The translations under genes and the position numbers were made by a program. The notes under the pieces were generated by a model that did not search any database, was not told the origin of the DNA, and saw only the letters and a list, made by a program, of their open reading frames with translations. Of a stretch of DNA of 64,000 bases, positions 8,839 to 18,943 are shown piece by piece. Origin of the DNA: Desulfobulbaceae bacterium BRH_c16a (GTDB taxonomy: Bacteria; Desulfobacterota; Desulfobulbia; Desulfobulbales; Desulfocapsaceae); the NCBI GenBank assembly GCA_000961725.1, contig LADS01000038.1, forward strand, positions 33,080 through 97,079, written 5' to 3'. Within the stretch, counting starts at the first letter, position 1. Each line of letters starts with the position of its first letter.

Positions 8839-9375
8839 TCAGTGCTGATGTCCTTTCTGGCTATCGCTCTTTGTTTTCGATGCCGATGTCCCATCTGTTA
8901 CGACCGACACAGCGCCCTTCATGCCATCTTCGTAATGGCCCGGGATGAGACAGGCAAAGTCTATCTTTCCCGTACTGGTGAAATGCCAGACGACTTCGCC
9001 CACCTGTCCGGGGGCCACCCTGATCATATTCGGCTCCTCATGCGCCATTTCGGCATGTTGCTTCATCTGTTCAGAGTGTTCCAGTAATTCTTTTTCTGTT
9101 CCCAGAACAAACTCATGTTCCATCTCACCTACGTTTTTCACCACAAATTTTATGGTTTCGCCTTTCCTGACCGTGAGCTTGTCCGGAATGAAGCGCATTT
9201 CGTCGTTCATCTCGATGTCCACTGTGCGGTCGACCTCTGAGACCACCCCCGGTTTACCAGCCCCTTCATCATTACCATGCCCGTGCCCTCCGGGATGGTT
9301 TCCTGCGGCCGGCGCCACGCCGGTAACCACAATGAAATAAAAATATGATAAAAATAGGATCATTTTTGTTTTCAT
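8839..9375 (-). CDS. Periplasmic cupredoxin-domain protein
   Basis: A 178-aa exported copper protein. A Sec signal peptide ends near AAG (about residue 24), followed by a short His/Gly-rich stretch. The cupredoxin fold carries type 1 copper ligands: His in MEHEF, then Cys, His and Met in FACLIPGHYEDGMKG. The C-terminus is His-rich. The start ATG 9375 has AGGAG seven bases upstream. It is the last gene of a long minus-strand run that starts with copper efflux genes, so a periplasmic copper-binding role fits. Similar proteins are often annotated as plastocyanin/azurin-like; electron transfer is possible too. Confidence 0.85.
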   Translation of the reverse strand: MKTKMILFLSYFYFIVVTGVAPAAGNHPGGHGHGNDEGAGKPGVVSEVDRTVDIEMNDEMRFIPDKLTVRKGETIKFVVKNVGEMEHEFVLGTEKELLEHSEQMKQHAEMAHEEPNMIRVAPGQVGEVVWHFTSTGKIDFACLIPGHYEDGMKGAVSVVTDGTSASKTKSDSQKGHQH

Positions 9376-9409
9376 AGTACTTCTCCTGATTATTTTTTGC
9401 AGGGGCAAG

Positions 9410-11764
9410 CTAGTAGCCTGAATCCCCCTCGCGCTGCATCGCTTGACTCTCCTGAGATGCCTCGATATCACGAAACGCCGCCGCTCCGGTTGCTTTCAAC
9501 TGCTCCGCGGACAGTTTATAAGTATCCGCTGCCGGGATATCGACAATTACTCGACGGTGGGCGTATTGAATACCTTTGGCGCACAGCGCCTCGGTAATCC
9601 TCTTGAAAGCTTCACGTCTGATAACGAAATGAGCCCCCGGCTGAGCGGTAAATTTTACTCTGATAGTCATGACCGAATTTGCGATTTCTCTTACCCCCTG
9701 TGACTTAACCGGCTTGATAAAATCCTTGCCCAGATTCTCGTCCGCAAGCATGGACTGGCCGACCTTTTTAATCACTTTGCGAATTTCGTCTATATCGGCA
9801 TCATAGGGAAAATCGAGATTGAATTTTACAACGATACCTCCCCTCATGAAATTGGTAATTGCGCCTAAATCACTGTGCGGGACTATTTGCAGCATTCCCC
9901 GATGGTGCCGCAACATTACATTGCGTAAGGTGATATTCTCAACAATGCCGGAAACTGTCCCGGCCTCAAGATATTCTCCCACCCTGAAAGCATCGTCAAG
10001 CAGGTAGAAAAAACCCGAGAAGACGTCGGCGACCAGCTTTTGTGCTCCGAATCCGATCGCCAGGCCGATGACGCCGGCACCGGCCAGCAATGGACCGATG
10101 TCTACCCCCATTGAGGACAATATTGTCATGGAAACCATAACTACCAGTATCGAACCGATAAACTTTCGCACCATCGGCAAAAGAGTGTAGGACCTGCCCT
10201 GGATTGCACTCCCCCATTCGTCATCGCCGGAGGTAATATCTTCTTCTACTTCCGGAGTTGATTCTGCAATCTTTCTCTCGATCCACGTGTTGATAAATTG
10301 CCAGAGCAGCAACGACAGGGCCAGAATGATCGATGCATCAAAAAATACCGATGTGAACCTGGAGACTAGAGGCGCTTGCATGCCCCACAGGCTTGCGACC
10401 CAGACCGTTAAGACAAAGACCAGGCAGATACGGGCAACGATGTTGCATCTGTTATACCACACTTTTCCCTGCTGCCTTTGCAAGGAGTTCATTTCCAAGG
10501 GATTCTTAACGTCTTGAGCATCATCATGTATTTTAAGAGTTGCCATGAGAAATCTCACTACCCACTGGATGAACCGATCGGCGATCATCCAGATAGGCAC
10601 TACAAAAAAACTGATGACAAAGGCTGCACGGGAATTGTTCTGCTGAGGTGAATCCATGGTATTGACCAGCAAGATCCAGAGCAGGAAGAGGTATAAAAGT
10701 GTCGGCACATGCCATAGGGAAGCAAATTTTATTCTTCCCCAGGTTGGTGTTCCGGGTGTTGCCTGCAGAATACCGGCTTCAATTCTCCTCTTGAAAAAAA
10801 GGACCAGCAGAGCAGACGCAACGAGTAAGATTGTCGCAAAGAAAATTGCGAGCAGACTTATTGTGTTCCTTTCAGCGCCGAGCCGAAAGACTACGACCGT
10901 AAACATCAGAACCGATACAATATACACACCCGTTCCAACAAGAAAACGGTGTAAAATGACTGCATTTTGAGAAGATACCGAGAGAATGCGAAACCGGTCG
11001 TCGGCGGGCGAGAAGATAAGCTGGGAGAAAATGGATACGACGCGAATGAGGGTTATTGTCAACAGAATCGAGAGAAAGAGAAGTTGGAGGTAGGGGGACT
11101 TCGTCCAGATAAAGGTGAAATAGGAAAAATACGCCGCTCCAAAAAAAACGAACAGGCCGATGACGTCAGGCACTGCTGTTACCAGTGCGGCAATGAGTTT
11201 GTCGACGTTGCTCATGCCGAGGAAATTCCCCCCTTCGGCTTTCACATCCATATCGCTAAAATAATTCCGCTTCAGGAAGGATTTGAATCCCTTTTCTGCA
11301 ACTATTCCTATTGCAACAAAGAAAAGCACCCAAAGAATATTCCCAAGCGCCCCTTGGGTTGTATGATGCGGTCAGAGCGCAACCAGGACCTTGTTCAAGT
11401 CCGGCAACACATGTTGAATGCCCCCGAATAATTTTTTAATCCTGTCATCCGATCCGGCGGAGGAAGCAGCGAGTTGTCTGAGCATTATGCCGAGAAATGC
11501 CCCCGGTCCGGGTACATCTTCGATAAGACTTTCGGACGCCGCGTCTTCCCAGTTGCTCAACTCCTTGGAAAGAGCTGTGGCACGTGTCTCATCCGCCTGG
11601 ATCGACGGGTTCTGCCGATGTATTTCCGAGGAAAGCAAATCCTCTAAAGGAAGAACAACTATTGAAAAAATAGCTATTATCAGGACCTTACAGATCACGT
11701 TTATCGGGGTAATAAAGATAGGCAGGAAGCCCCACGCGCCATTGAAGATATTCATATGCCTCAT
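9410..11764 (-). CDS. MscS-family mechanosensitive channel with in-frame UGA at codon 131
   Basis: A 784-codon frame read from ATG 11764 (AGGA eight bases upstream). It has an N-terminal extension, then many membrane helices, then the MscS pore and beta domain at about residues 550-650 (GAGVIGLAIGFGAQKLVADVF, FRVGEYLEAGTVSGIVENI) and a cytoplasmic C-terminus. One TGA at 11374-11372 interrupts it. The frame on both sides is the same and codes for one continuous family member. A 6-bp hairpin with loop GGGCG begins 14 bases after the TGA, the same distance as in selD, so selenocysteine insertion is possible. A nonsense mutation, or reinitiation at a downstream GTG (11329), is the main alternative. 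It lies between the glycosyltransferase and cupredoxin genes. Confidence 0.7.
11342..11358 (-). promoter_or_regulatory. SECIS-like hairpin after the MscS UGA
   Basis: Perfect 6-bp stem CCCAAG/CTTGGG around the five-base loop GGGCG on the minus strand. The loop starts 20 bases after the in-frame TGA, close to the 21 bases in selD. Stem length, loop size, leading G and spacing all meet the known bacterial SECIS rules. It could be a chance hairpin. Confidence 0.45.
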
Positions 11765-11833
11765 AGCAATAATCCTAAAAGCCCGATTCCGGATCTAGGC
11801 CGAACAATGCCGCGGGTTCCATGATCGGAACAG

Positions 11834-13060
11834 TTAATTCAGATGATTCATGAAGAAATCCGTTTCCTTAAAATGTCTCAGCCGGGCAAGCATTTTATCC
11901 AGCCCGGAAAGTTCGAAGGATCTGATTTTTTCGGTATATTGCCGGCGGTCGTTTAAAAGACAAAAAATGTTCTCTCTCAACTGCTGGGGGGTCGCTTCCT
12001 GCAATGGGATGAAATCCAGGAGCCCTTCGCTTTTAAGCCTTCTTGCCCGTATTATTTGTTCTTTTCGGGGAGTCTCTCTGGGGATAATCAGGGATGGGGT
12101 CTGCTGGGTGAGGATCTCGCAGATGGTGTTATATCCACCCATGGAAACAACCAGATCGGCGGCCGAGATCAACGCCTCGAACTTGGGATGAAAGGGAATG
12201 AGCTTTATGCCAAATCTTTTCGCCCTGCATTCCAATTGTTCTCTTTCCGCTTTCGGCATGAACGGTCCGGTAATGATAATGGTTTTGAATGGCAGGGATG
12301 TCGGGTAGTACTCATGCATCGCCAAATAACGATCAATCACTTCGTAACCGTCGCCTCCGCCGCCGGTGGTTACCAGGATGAAATTGTCTTCCTCCAGGAC
12401 CCGGTACCGCTTTCTGATATTGATCTTCGTCTCCGGTTTGTGTTTTTTCCTGGGGATGTATCCGGTGAATTGAATCCTCTCATGGATCTGTTCAGGAATT
12501 GCATACATCTCAATCGGATCATAGATGTTTTGATTGCCGTAGATCCAGATTTCATCATAGAGCCGGTCAAGATAGGAATAGACGTTTTTTTCCCGCCAAT
12601 CGTTCCGGATAACTAGAGAATCATCCAGAACATCGCGCAGCCCGAGAACAGTTACGGTGGATGGACTCGATTCCTTGAGCCATTCAAGAGTCGGCAGAAC
12701 CTCCCGTTTTAAGCCAAGTGGTTCTTTATCGACAATAAAAAGATGTGGCTGGAAGGTTCTGGCGGTAGCAAGAATTATATTGGTCCTGATCGCCAGCGCT
12801 TTCTCCTGCTCAATACGGATAGAGAGCGATTGGTAGTCGTCGTTGGTCCGTTTAATCATGCCCGGGATTCTGACGAAATCGACTTGTCCGGGAAATTGAA
12901 ATCGCCCGGCAATCGGCGAACCGGTAAGAATGAGAACATTGGTGTTGGCATCCCGCAAATGGTTCGCTATCGCCATGGTTCTACGGATATGTCCAAGGCC
13001 ATATGTATCATGCGAATACATGAGAATGTTGTAGACCTGAGATTCATTGCGAGTGGTCAT
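11834..13060 (-). CDS. Predicted glycosyltransferase, GT28 C-terminal type (COG4671-like)
   Basis: A 408-aa two-domain GT-B protein. The N-terminus MYSHDTYGLGHIRRTMAIA has the Gly-rich loop of MurG-like enzymes. The C-terminal half has the TTGGGGDGYE and MGGYNTICEIL nucleotide-sugar binding motifs of the glycosyltransferase family 28 C-domain. It is cytoplasmic or peripheral to the inner membrane. Donor and acceptor are unknown. It lies 72 bases after cusA and 69 bases before the MscS gene on the same strand, so it may belong to a shared envelope-stress transcript. Confidence 0.78.
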   Translation of the reverse strand: MTTRNESQVYNILMYSHDTYGLGHIRRTMAIANHLRDANTNVLILTGSPIAGRFQFPGQVDFVRIPGMIKRTNDDYQSLSIRIEQEKALAIRTNIILATARTFQPHLFIVDKEPLGLKREVLPTLEWLKESSPSTVTVLGLRDVLDDSLVIRNDWREKNVYSYLDRLYDEIWIYGNQNIYDPIEMYAIPEQIHERIQFTGYIPRKKHKPETKINIRKRYRVLEEDNFILVTTGGGGDGYEVIDRYLAMHEYYPTSLPFKTIIITGPFMPKAEREQLECRAKRFGIKLIPFHPKFEALISAADLVVSMGGYNTICEILTQQTPSLIIPRETPRKEQIIRARRLKSEGLLDFIPLQEATPQQLRENIFCLLNDRRQYTEKIRSFELSGLDKMLARLRHFKETDFFMNHLN

Positions 13061-13132
13061 GGTTCTTTACCGGCTGATGAGGGTATAATTTTCTATTGGT
13101 TGACGATGATTTTGACTATGTTGACCATAGCA

Positions 13133-16100
13133 TTACTCTGTTTTAACCCTCTTCAAAGCCCGGCTTTTCCAGATGAGAAAGATCGCCGGGTAGATGAGCA
13201 GCTCGAGGATAGTCGAAGTGACGACCCCGCCGACCATCGGCGCGGCGATCCTTTTCATCACGTCGGAGCCGGTACCATGGCTGAACATAATGGGGATGAG
13301 ACCGGCAAGAATGACGCTGACGGTCATGATCTTTGGTCTGATCCTCTGCACCGCACCATGCATGATCGCATCTTTCAGGTCTTGTATGGAATGCAGGCGT
13401 CCCTCTTTCTTCCATTTAGCATAGGCGAGATCGAGATATAGAAGCATGATGACCCCGGTTTCCGCATCGAGACCGGCGAGGGCGATTATGCCGACCCAGA
13501 CGGCAATGCTCATATTGTAGTTGAGCAGGTAGAGGAGCCAGAAGGCGCCGACAAGTGAAAACGGCACCGCGAGCAGGACGATAAAGGTCTTGGTGACGGA
13601 TTGGGTATTCAGGTAGATGAGTACGAAAATGATGAACAGGGTGAGCGGGATGACGATCTTCAGCCGTTCCGCGGTCTGGGCCATGTATTCGTATTCACCG
13701 CTCCACTCGAGCCGGTAACCCTCGGGGATCTTGAAATCGGCAACCCGCTGTTTCGCCTCTTCAACATAACCGCCGACATCGCGGCCGGAAAAATCGATGT
13801 AGACGTAGGAGGCGAGCAAGCCCTCCTCACTCTTGATCGCAGTCGGTCCTTTCACCACTTTAATGTCAGCGAGTTCACCCAATTGGACATTCTGCACCCG
13901 AGCCGGGGACTGAAAACTGACCGGACTGGTAAATCCGCCCTGCGCGCCATCACCCGACATACCGCCACCAGCACCGGCGGGTGAGCCGCCGCCCATCGAG
14001 ACCGGGACAAGTACTCGGGACAGTTGATCGATATTACTGCGAAAATCTCGGGCATAGCGGATATTGACCGGATAACGCTCCCGTCCCTCGACCGTAACCG
14101 TGAGGTTCATGCCGCCGATGGCCGATTGAATCACTTCGTTGACTCCTTCGACAGACATGCCGTAACGGGCGATTGCTTCACGCTTGACGGTTATGTCGAT
14201 GAAGTAACCGGTGGTTAAACGCTCGGCATAGGCACTCCGGGTGCCCGGCACATCCCGCAGCAGTTCCTCGAGTTCAAGACCAATCCGCTCGATTTCTTCG
14301 AGTTTGGGACCCAGCACCTTGATGCCAACCGGCGTCCGGATGCCGGTTGCCAGCATATCGATCCGAGCCTTGATCGGCATGGTAAACGAGTTGGCTACTC
14401 CGGGGATGGTCAGAATCTCATTCATCTCGTTTTTCAGGGCTTCAACAGTCATCCCAGGCCGCCATTCCGATTCCGGCTTGAGGGTGATGACCGTTTCGAA
14501 CATCTCGAGCGGCGCCGGATCGGTTGCGGTGTCCGCTCGGCCTGCCTTGCCGAAGACCTGCGCCACCTCGGGGATCTGCATAAGCAGCTTGTCCTGAAGC
14601 TTCAGGAGCTTGGTAACTTCGGAAATGGATGCGGCAGGTACGGTTACCGGCATGTAAAAGAGCGAGCCTTCGTACAGCGGCGGCATGAACTCGGAACCCA
14701 GCTTTTTAAAGGGGATTACCGTCACGGCCATGATGACCAGCGCCAGGAATATAACCAGCCACTTGAAGTGCAAGGCGAAGTGGGCAAAAGGCTGATAGAT
14801 CCAGCGGAGCAGCATGCTGATCGGGTGACGTTCTTCGGGATACACCTTGAAGAGGGAACCGATCAGCGGAATTCTGCCGAGCACCGGCACCTTTTCGTGG
14901 ATGAGCATGGTCATCAGCACCGGCGTTATTGTGATTGCCAGAAAGGAAGCAAACAGCATGGCAAAGGTCTTGGTATACGCCAGGGGTTTAAAGAGCCTGC
15001 CGGCCTGGGCCTGGAGGGTGAAGACAGGCAGGAAGGCGACGGTAATGACCAGCAGCGAGAGAAAAAGAGACGGTCCGACTTCTTTTGCCGCCTCGATGAT
15101 GACATCGATGCGGTTACCCGGTCTGCCGGCTTTGACCCATTCCTCCAGTTTTTTATGGGCGTTCTCGATCATGATGATCGAGGCGTCGACCATGGCGCCG
15201 ATGGCGATAGCGATGCCGGAAAGACTCATGATATTCGACGTGACGCCGAGGTAATACATGGCGATGAACGACATGAGAATCGCCAGCGGCAAGGTTAAAA
15301 TAACGGCGAGCGCACTCGGCAGATGAAAGAGGAAGACGACACAGACGATGCTCACGGCAATCGACAGCCGGACGATCTCTTCCTTCAGGGTATCGATCGA
15401 GCGATGGATCAGATCGGTCCGGTCATAGGTGGTGACGATTTTAACGCCCGGCGGCAGGCTTGGGGCGATGTCGCGAGCGATTTTTTCCTTTACCCGCTCC
15501 AGCACGGACAGCACATTCTCGCCAAAGCGTACAATTACGATACCGGCCGCGACTTCACCCTTGCCGTCGAGTTCGGCAAGTCCTCTGCGGATGTCGGGGC
15601 CGAGTCGAACCTCGCCGATGTCGCGGACCAGAATCGGCGTGCCTGAGCCGTCCGTGCCGACGGCAACAAGCTCGATGTCCTTTACTTCCTTAATATATCC
15701 TCTCCCGCGGATCATATATTCAATACCGCTGAATTCGAGAACCCGGCCTTCGACGTCCTGATTGCTTTTACGGATGGCGTCCATCACCGTCGAAATCGGG
15801 ATGTTATAGGCAAGGAGCCGGTTGGGATCGATTGTCACCTGGTATTGTTTGACAAAACCGCCTAGAGAGGCAACCTGAGAGACGCCGGGCACGCTTTCGA
15901 GGGCCAGCTTGATGTTATAATCCTGAAGCGAGCGCAGTTGGCCAAGATTCTGCTGGCCGCTTTCATCAACCACGGCATAGGAGAACCCCCAGCCGACGCT
16001 CGTCGCATCGGGACCAAGCACCGGATTGACATCGGCCGGCAGCTTGCTCCGGACCCCCTGGAGATATTCGAGAATCCGGCTGCGCGCCCAGTAGATATCG

Positions 16101-16402
16101 GTGCCTTCCTCGAAAATGACATACACGAAAGAACTGCCCTGGTAGGAAAAGCCGCGGACTACCTGGACCTTGGGCGCGGCAAGGAGAGTCGAGGTGATCG
16201 GGTAAGTGATCTGGTCCTCGACGAGATCGGGAGCCCGGCCCATCCACTCGGTATAGATGATGACCTGGGTTTCGCTCAGATCGGGAATGGCATCGAGCGG
16301 CGTGCGATTGAGAGCCCACCACCCCCAGCCGGTGAAAAAACCGACCATCAGAAAAATGAGAAAGCGGTTACGGGCACTGAATTCGATAAATCGTGATATC
16401 AT
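13133..16402 (-). CDS. cusA: Copper/silver efflux RND pump, CusA family
   Basis: A 1089-aa heavy-metal efflux RND transporter (HME-RND). It starts MISRFIEFSARNRFLIF, has the typical GAMVDASIIMIENAHKKLEEW helix with the proton-relay Asp near residue 400, and twelve predicted helices around two large periplasmic loops. A Gly/Met-rich insert (about residues 800-820, GGGMSGDGAQGG) occurs in the second loop. The methionine content suggests Cu(I)/Ag(I) rather than Zn/Co, but subtype assignment is by overall similarity. Its start abuts the end of cusB, so the two are translationally coupled. Confidence 0.92.
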   Translation of the reverse strand: MISRFIEFSARNRFLIFLMVGFFTGWGWWALNRTPLDAIPDLSETQVIIYTEWMGRAPDLVEDQITYPITSTLLAAPKVQVVRGFSYQGSSFVYVIFEEGTDIYWARSRILEYLQGVRSKLPADVNPVLGPDATSVGWGFSYAVVDESGQQNLGQLRSLQDYNIKLALESVPGVSQVASLGGFVKQYQVTIDPNRLLAYNIPISTVMDAIRKSNQDVEGRVLEFSGIEYMIRGRGYIKEVKDIELVAVGTDGSGTPILVRDIGEVRLGPDIRRGLAELDGKGEVAAGIVIVRFGENVLSVLERVKEKIARDIAPSLPPGVKIVTTYDRTDLIHRSIDTLKEEIVRLSIAVSIVCVVFLFHLPSALAVILTLPLAILMSFIAMYYLGVTSNIMSLSGIAIAIGAMVDASIIMIENAHKKLEEWVKAGRPGNRIDVIIEAAKEVGPSLFLSLLVITVAFLPVFTLQAQAGRLFKPLAYTKTFAMLFASFLAITITPVLMTMLIHEKVPVLGRIPLIGSLFKVYPEERHPISMLLRWIYQPFAHFALHFKWLVIFLALVIMAVTVIPFKKLGSEFMPPLYEGSLFYMPVTVPAASISEVTKLLKLQDKLLMQIPEVAQVFGKAGRADTATDPAPLEMFETVITLKPESEWRPGMTVEALKNEMNEILTIPGVANSFTMPIKARIDMLATGIRTPVGIKVLGPKLEEIERIGLELEELLRDVPGTRSAYAERLTTGYFIDITVKREAIARYGMSVEGVNEVIQSAIGGMNLTVTVEGRERYPVNIRYARDFRSNIDQLSRVLVPVSMGGGSPAGAGGGMSGDGAQGGFTSPVSFQSPARVQNVQLGELADIKVVKGPTAIKSEEGLLASYVYIDFSGRDVGGYVEEAKQRVADFKIPEGYRLEWSGEYEYMAQTAERLKIVIPLTLFIIFVLIYLNTQSVTKTFIVLLAVPFSLVGAFWLLYLLNYNMSIAVWVGIIALAGLDAETGVIMLLYLDLAYAKWKKEGRLHSIQDLKDAIMHGAVQRIRPKIMTVSVILAGLIPIMFSHGTGSDVMKRIAAPMVGGVVTSTILELLIYPAIFLIWKSRALKRVKTE

Positions 16403-17625
16403 TACTGCACCAGTCCCTTGAGCCGTGCTTCCGAATCGATGAGGAAGTTCCCCTCCGACGCCACCTTTTCGCCCGCTTCCAGGCCGGCCGTCACCTCGAC
16501 AAAGCCTTCTGCTTTCATGCCGGTGGTCACCTCGCGCGGTTCGAACAATCCCTCGCCGTTATCGACATACACGAGACGGCGGTTGCCGGTATTGATCACT
16601 GCTTCCTCGGGAATGGCCAGCTTCTCGCCAAGGTCGATAAAGATCTCGACATCGCTGTACATCTGCGGCTTCAATTCGCCGCCGGGATTGGGGATGGTGA
16701 ACCGCGCCTTGGCCGTTCGGGTTTCTCCGGCAAGGGTTGGATAAAGGTAATCGATAGTCGATTCGAATGTTTTGCCGGCAAAGTAACTGAGGTTGATCGT
16801 CGCTTTCTGTCCGGTTTGAACAAATGGCAGATCATATTCATAGATGTCGGCGACAACCCAGACGGTTGAGAGATCGATGAGATCAAGAAGTTTCTCACCG
16901 GCCATGACCCGCATACCCTGGAGGGCGGCTTTCCGAAGGACATAACCGCCGGCCGGGCTGGAAATTGTCAAGGTTCGGATTGGCTTGCCGGTCTGTTCGA
17001 TCTTTTTTATCTGGGCCGGAGAGATATCCCAGAGCCTGAGCCGTTGCCTGGCTGCTTCAAGCATCGACTCGGCGTCACGGTTCAGCATCTCTGCAAAATT
17101 GGAATCCTTGCCGTAATTGAGACTGCGAGATGCGGCAGCATTCTTGTTTTTTTGGGTCCATTGCAGAACATTGAGAAATTCCTGCTGGGTGGCATAGAGC
17201 TCGGGGCTGTAGATTTCGGCAACGGGTGCACCGCTTTCGACATAATCGCCGGTGGCGCTGACATAGAGTTTTTCGATCCAGCCCTCGATTTTAGTATTGA
17301 CCGTCGTCAGCCGGCGCTCGTCATACTCGATCCGACCAATGGTACGGATAAGCCGGTGCAGAGGCTGAATCGCTGCGGTTGCCGTTTTCACGCCGATAAG
17401 CTGCTGCTTGTCGACCGGGATCTCAATGGTGGTCGTATCCTCGAACTCGGCCCAAGGGTCGTCGGCGTCCGGCGCAGACGTCGGCGCTGCTGGTTCGGGC
17501 GGCGGTGTCCCACCATGTCCGGCGTGACCGCCCTGCGATTGCGCCGATGCCGGAGGGGTGCTGAAATTAAGGCTTACGGCCAGGAACAAAGAAAAAAAAA
17601 TCATGAGAATTTTTTTGGCTATCAT
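16402..17625 (-). CDS. cusB: CusB-type periplasmic adaptor protein
   Basis: A 407-aa membrane fusion protein linking the RND pump to the outer membrane channel. It has a signal peptide (to about residue 28), a Met/His/Pro-rich linker (GGHAGHGGTPPPEP), then lipoyl, alpha-hairpin and beta-barrel domains (VNTKIEGWIEKLYVSATGDYV, ISPAQIKKIEQTG, ISSPAGGYVLRKAALQG). The usual CusB N-terminal metal-binding Met cluster is replaced by the His-rich segment. It overlaps cusC by four bases upstream and touches cusA downstream, so cusCBA is one operon. Confidence 0.92.
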   Translation of the reverse strand: MIAKKILMIFFSLFLAVSLNFSTPPASAQSQGGHAGHGGTPPPEPAAPTSAPDADDPWAEFEDTTTIEIPVDKQQLIGVKTATAAIQPLHRLIRTIGRIEYDERRLTTVNTKIEGWIEKLYVSATGDYVESGAPVAEIYSPELYATQQEFLNVLQWTQKNKNAAASRSLNYGKDSNFAEMLNRDAESMLEAARQRLRLWDISPAQIKKIEQTGKPIRTLTISSPAGGYVLRKAALQGMRVMAGEKLLDLIDLSTVWVVADIYEYDLPFVQTGQKATINLSYFAGKTFESTIDYLYPTLAGETRTAKARFTIPNPGGELKPQMYSDVEIFIDLGEKLAIPEEAVINTGNRRLVYVDNGEGLFEPREVTTGMKAEGFVEVTAGLEAGEKVASEGNFLIDSEARLKGLVQ

Positions 17626-18938
17626 TGGCTATCCTCCTGGCTCAAAGGGCGCGCAGCAGCTCTTGCCTCACTCCCGATTGCTGCCTCGATCCTGGCGATT
17701 GCCTTTCCCCTGTCCGTGAACTTCTCCCAATACGCGAGTTCAAGATCGATGAGGGTCTTGAGACGATTGATCACCGTTAAGGCCTCGGATTTACCGTTTA
17801 TATATCCGCTTAAGGCGAGCTCGAAATCCTGGTAGGTCTTGGGAATCAAACCACCCCTGTAAAGGTCCATGAGCTTTTTGGAACTCTCTGCCATTGCGTA
17901 GTTATCCTTTAAGGTCGCGGCGATCATGAGTTTTACCGCGGCGAAATCCTGTCGCGCCTCGGTGAGCTGCGCTTTGGCTTCGAAAACGGCCTCGCGCTGT
18001 TTGGTCTTGTAGTAGATCGGAATGTTGATGCTGGTGGTGATACTCCACATGTCTTCGAAATCGGATCCTCTCTTGTCAATGCCCGCAGTGACGGTAAAGT
18101 CCGGGTAATATTCTTTTTCGGCCATTGCGACTTTTGCCTCAGCGGCGGCAATCATTCTTTCTCTTGCGGCTATGAGCGGCGAATTGACTGCGGCAAGGCT
18201 TAAGGCCTCGTCGGATGTGTAGGCGATCTCGCTGAAGAGTGGCTCCACCGGCACTCCCAGTGGTTCGCTGCCTGGTCTGCCGATGGCGTTATGCAGCATC
18301 GCCTCGAGACTGGCGATCTTCTGCCGCTGCATGGTCTCCTGTTCAAGCAGCATATATTTTTCGGTCTGCGCCATCACCACTTCCTGCAACGACCCCATGC
18401 CGGAGGCATATCGAGCGGATGCGGCATCCTCGAGCCGGGCAAACAGTTCGGCCCTGTCGCTGATGATATCGAGGTTTTTGTAGGTGAAAAAAAGATCGTA
18501 AAAAAGCTCTGTGATCACCCGAATGGCAGACAGGCGGGCTGTGGTGGTTGCGGCATTGAGGCTCTCGGCCTCCTGCTTGGCCATTTCTCCTTTCAGAGCC
18601 CTCTTGCCCGGATAGGGCAGCATCTGCGAGAACGAGAACATGAACTGCGAATCAGCCATTTCCGAATAGGTGATATCGTCGAAGCCTTCGTTCTGGTAGC
18701 CGAACATGAACATCGGATCGGCGAGACTTTCCGCCTGCGGGATGCGGTGGCGGGCGGCGACAGTACGCGACTGGAACATCAGGACTTCCGGGCTGTTTTT
18801 CAGCGCCTCATCGATGAGATCGTCGAGGCGCAACGTCGCCTGGGCCGCCGCCTGGCCGGGAATCATCAGGAGACCGATGATTCCCGCCACAATCAGTCGA
18901 ATGGCCATATCAAGATAGTTGTTAGCTGAAGCCGACAT
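17622..18938 (-). CDS. cusC: Outer membrane efflux protein, CusC/TolC family
   Basis: A 438-aa outer membrane factor with an N-terminal signal peptide (about residues 1-33) followed by two OEP repeats rich in coiled coil (LDDLIDEALKNSPEVLMFQS at the start of repeat one, LSLAAVNSPLIAARERM at repeat two). It would form the outer membrane duct for the CusA/CusB pump. Five bases separate it from the upstream YtkA-like gene and it overlaps cusB, showing tight coupling. Confidence 0.9.
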   Translation of the reverse strand: MSASANNYLDMAIRLIVAGIIGLLMIPGQAAAQATLRLDDLIDEALKNSPEVLMFQSRTVAARHRIPQAESLADPMFMFGYQNEGFDDITYSEMADSQFMFSFSQMLPYPGKRALKGEMAKQEAESLNAATTTARLSAIRVITELFYDLFFTYKNLDIISDRAELFARLEDAASARYASGMGSLQEVVMAQTEKYMLLEQETMQRQKIASLEAMLHNAIGRPGSEPLGVPVEPLFSEIAYTSDEALSLAAVNSPLIAARERMIAAAEAKVAMAEKEYYPDFTVTAGIDKRGSDFEDMWSITTSINIPIYYKTKQREAVFEAKAQLTEARQDFAAVKLMIAATLKDNYAMAESSKKLMDLYRGGLIPKTYQDFELALSGYINGKSEALTVINRLKTLIDLELAYWEKFTDRGKAIARIEAAIGSEARAAARPLSQEDSQ

Positions 18939-18943
18939 AGCGG

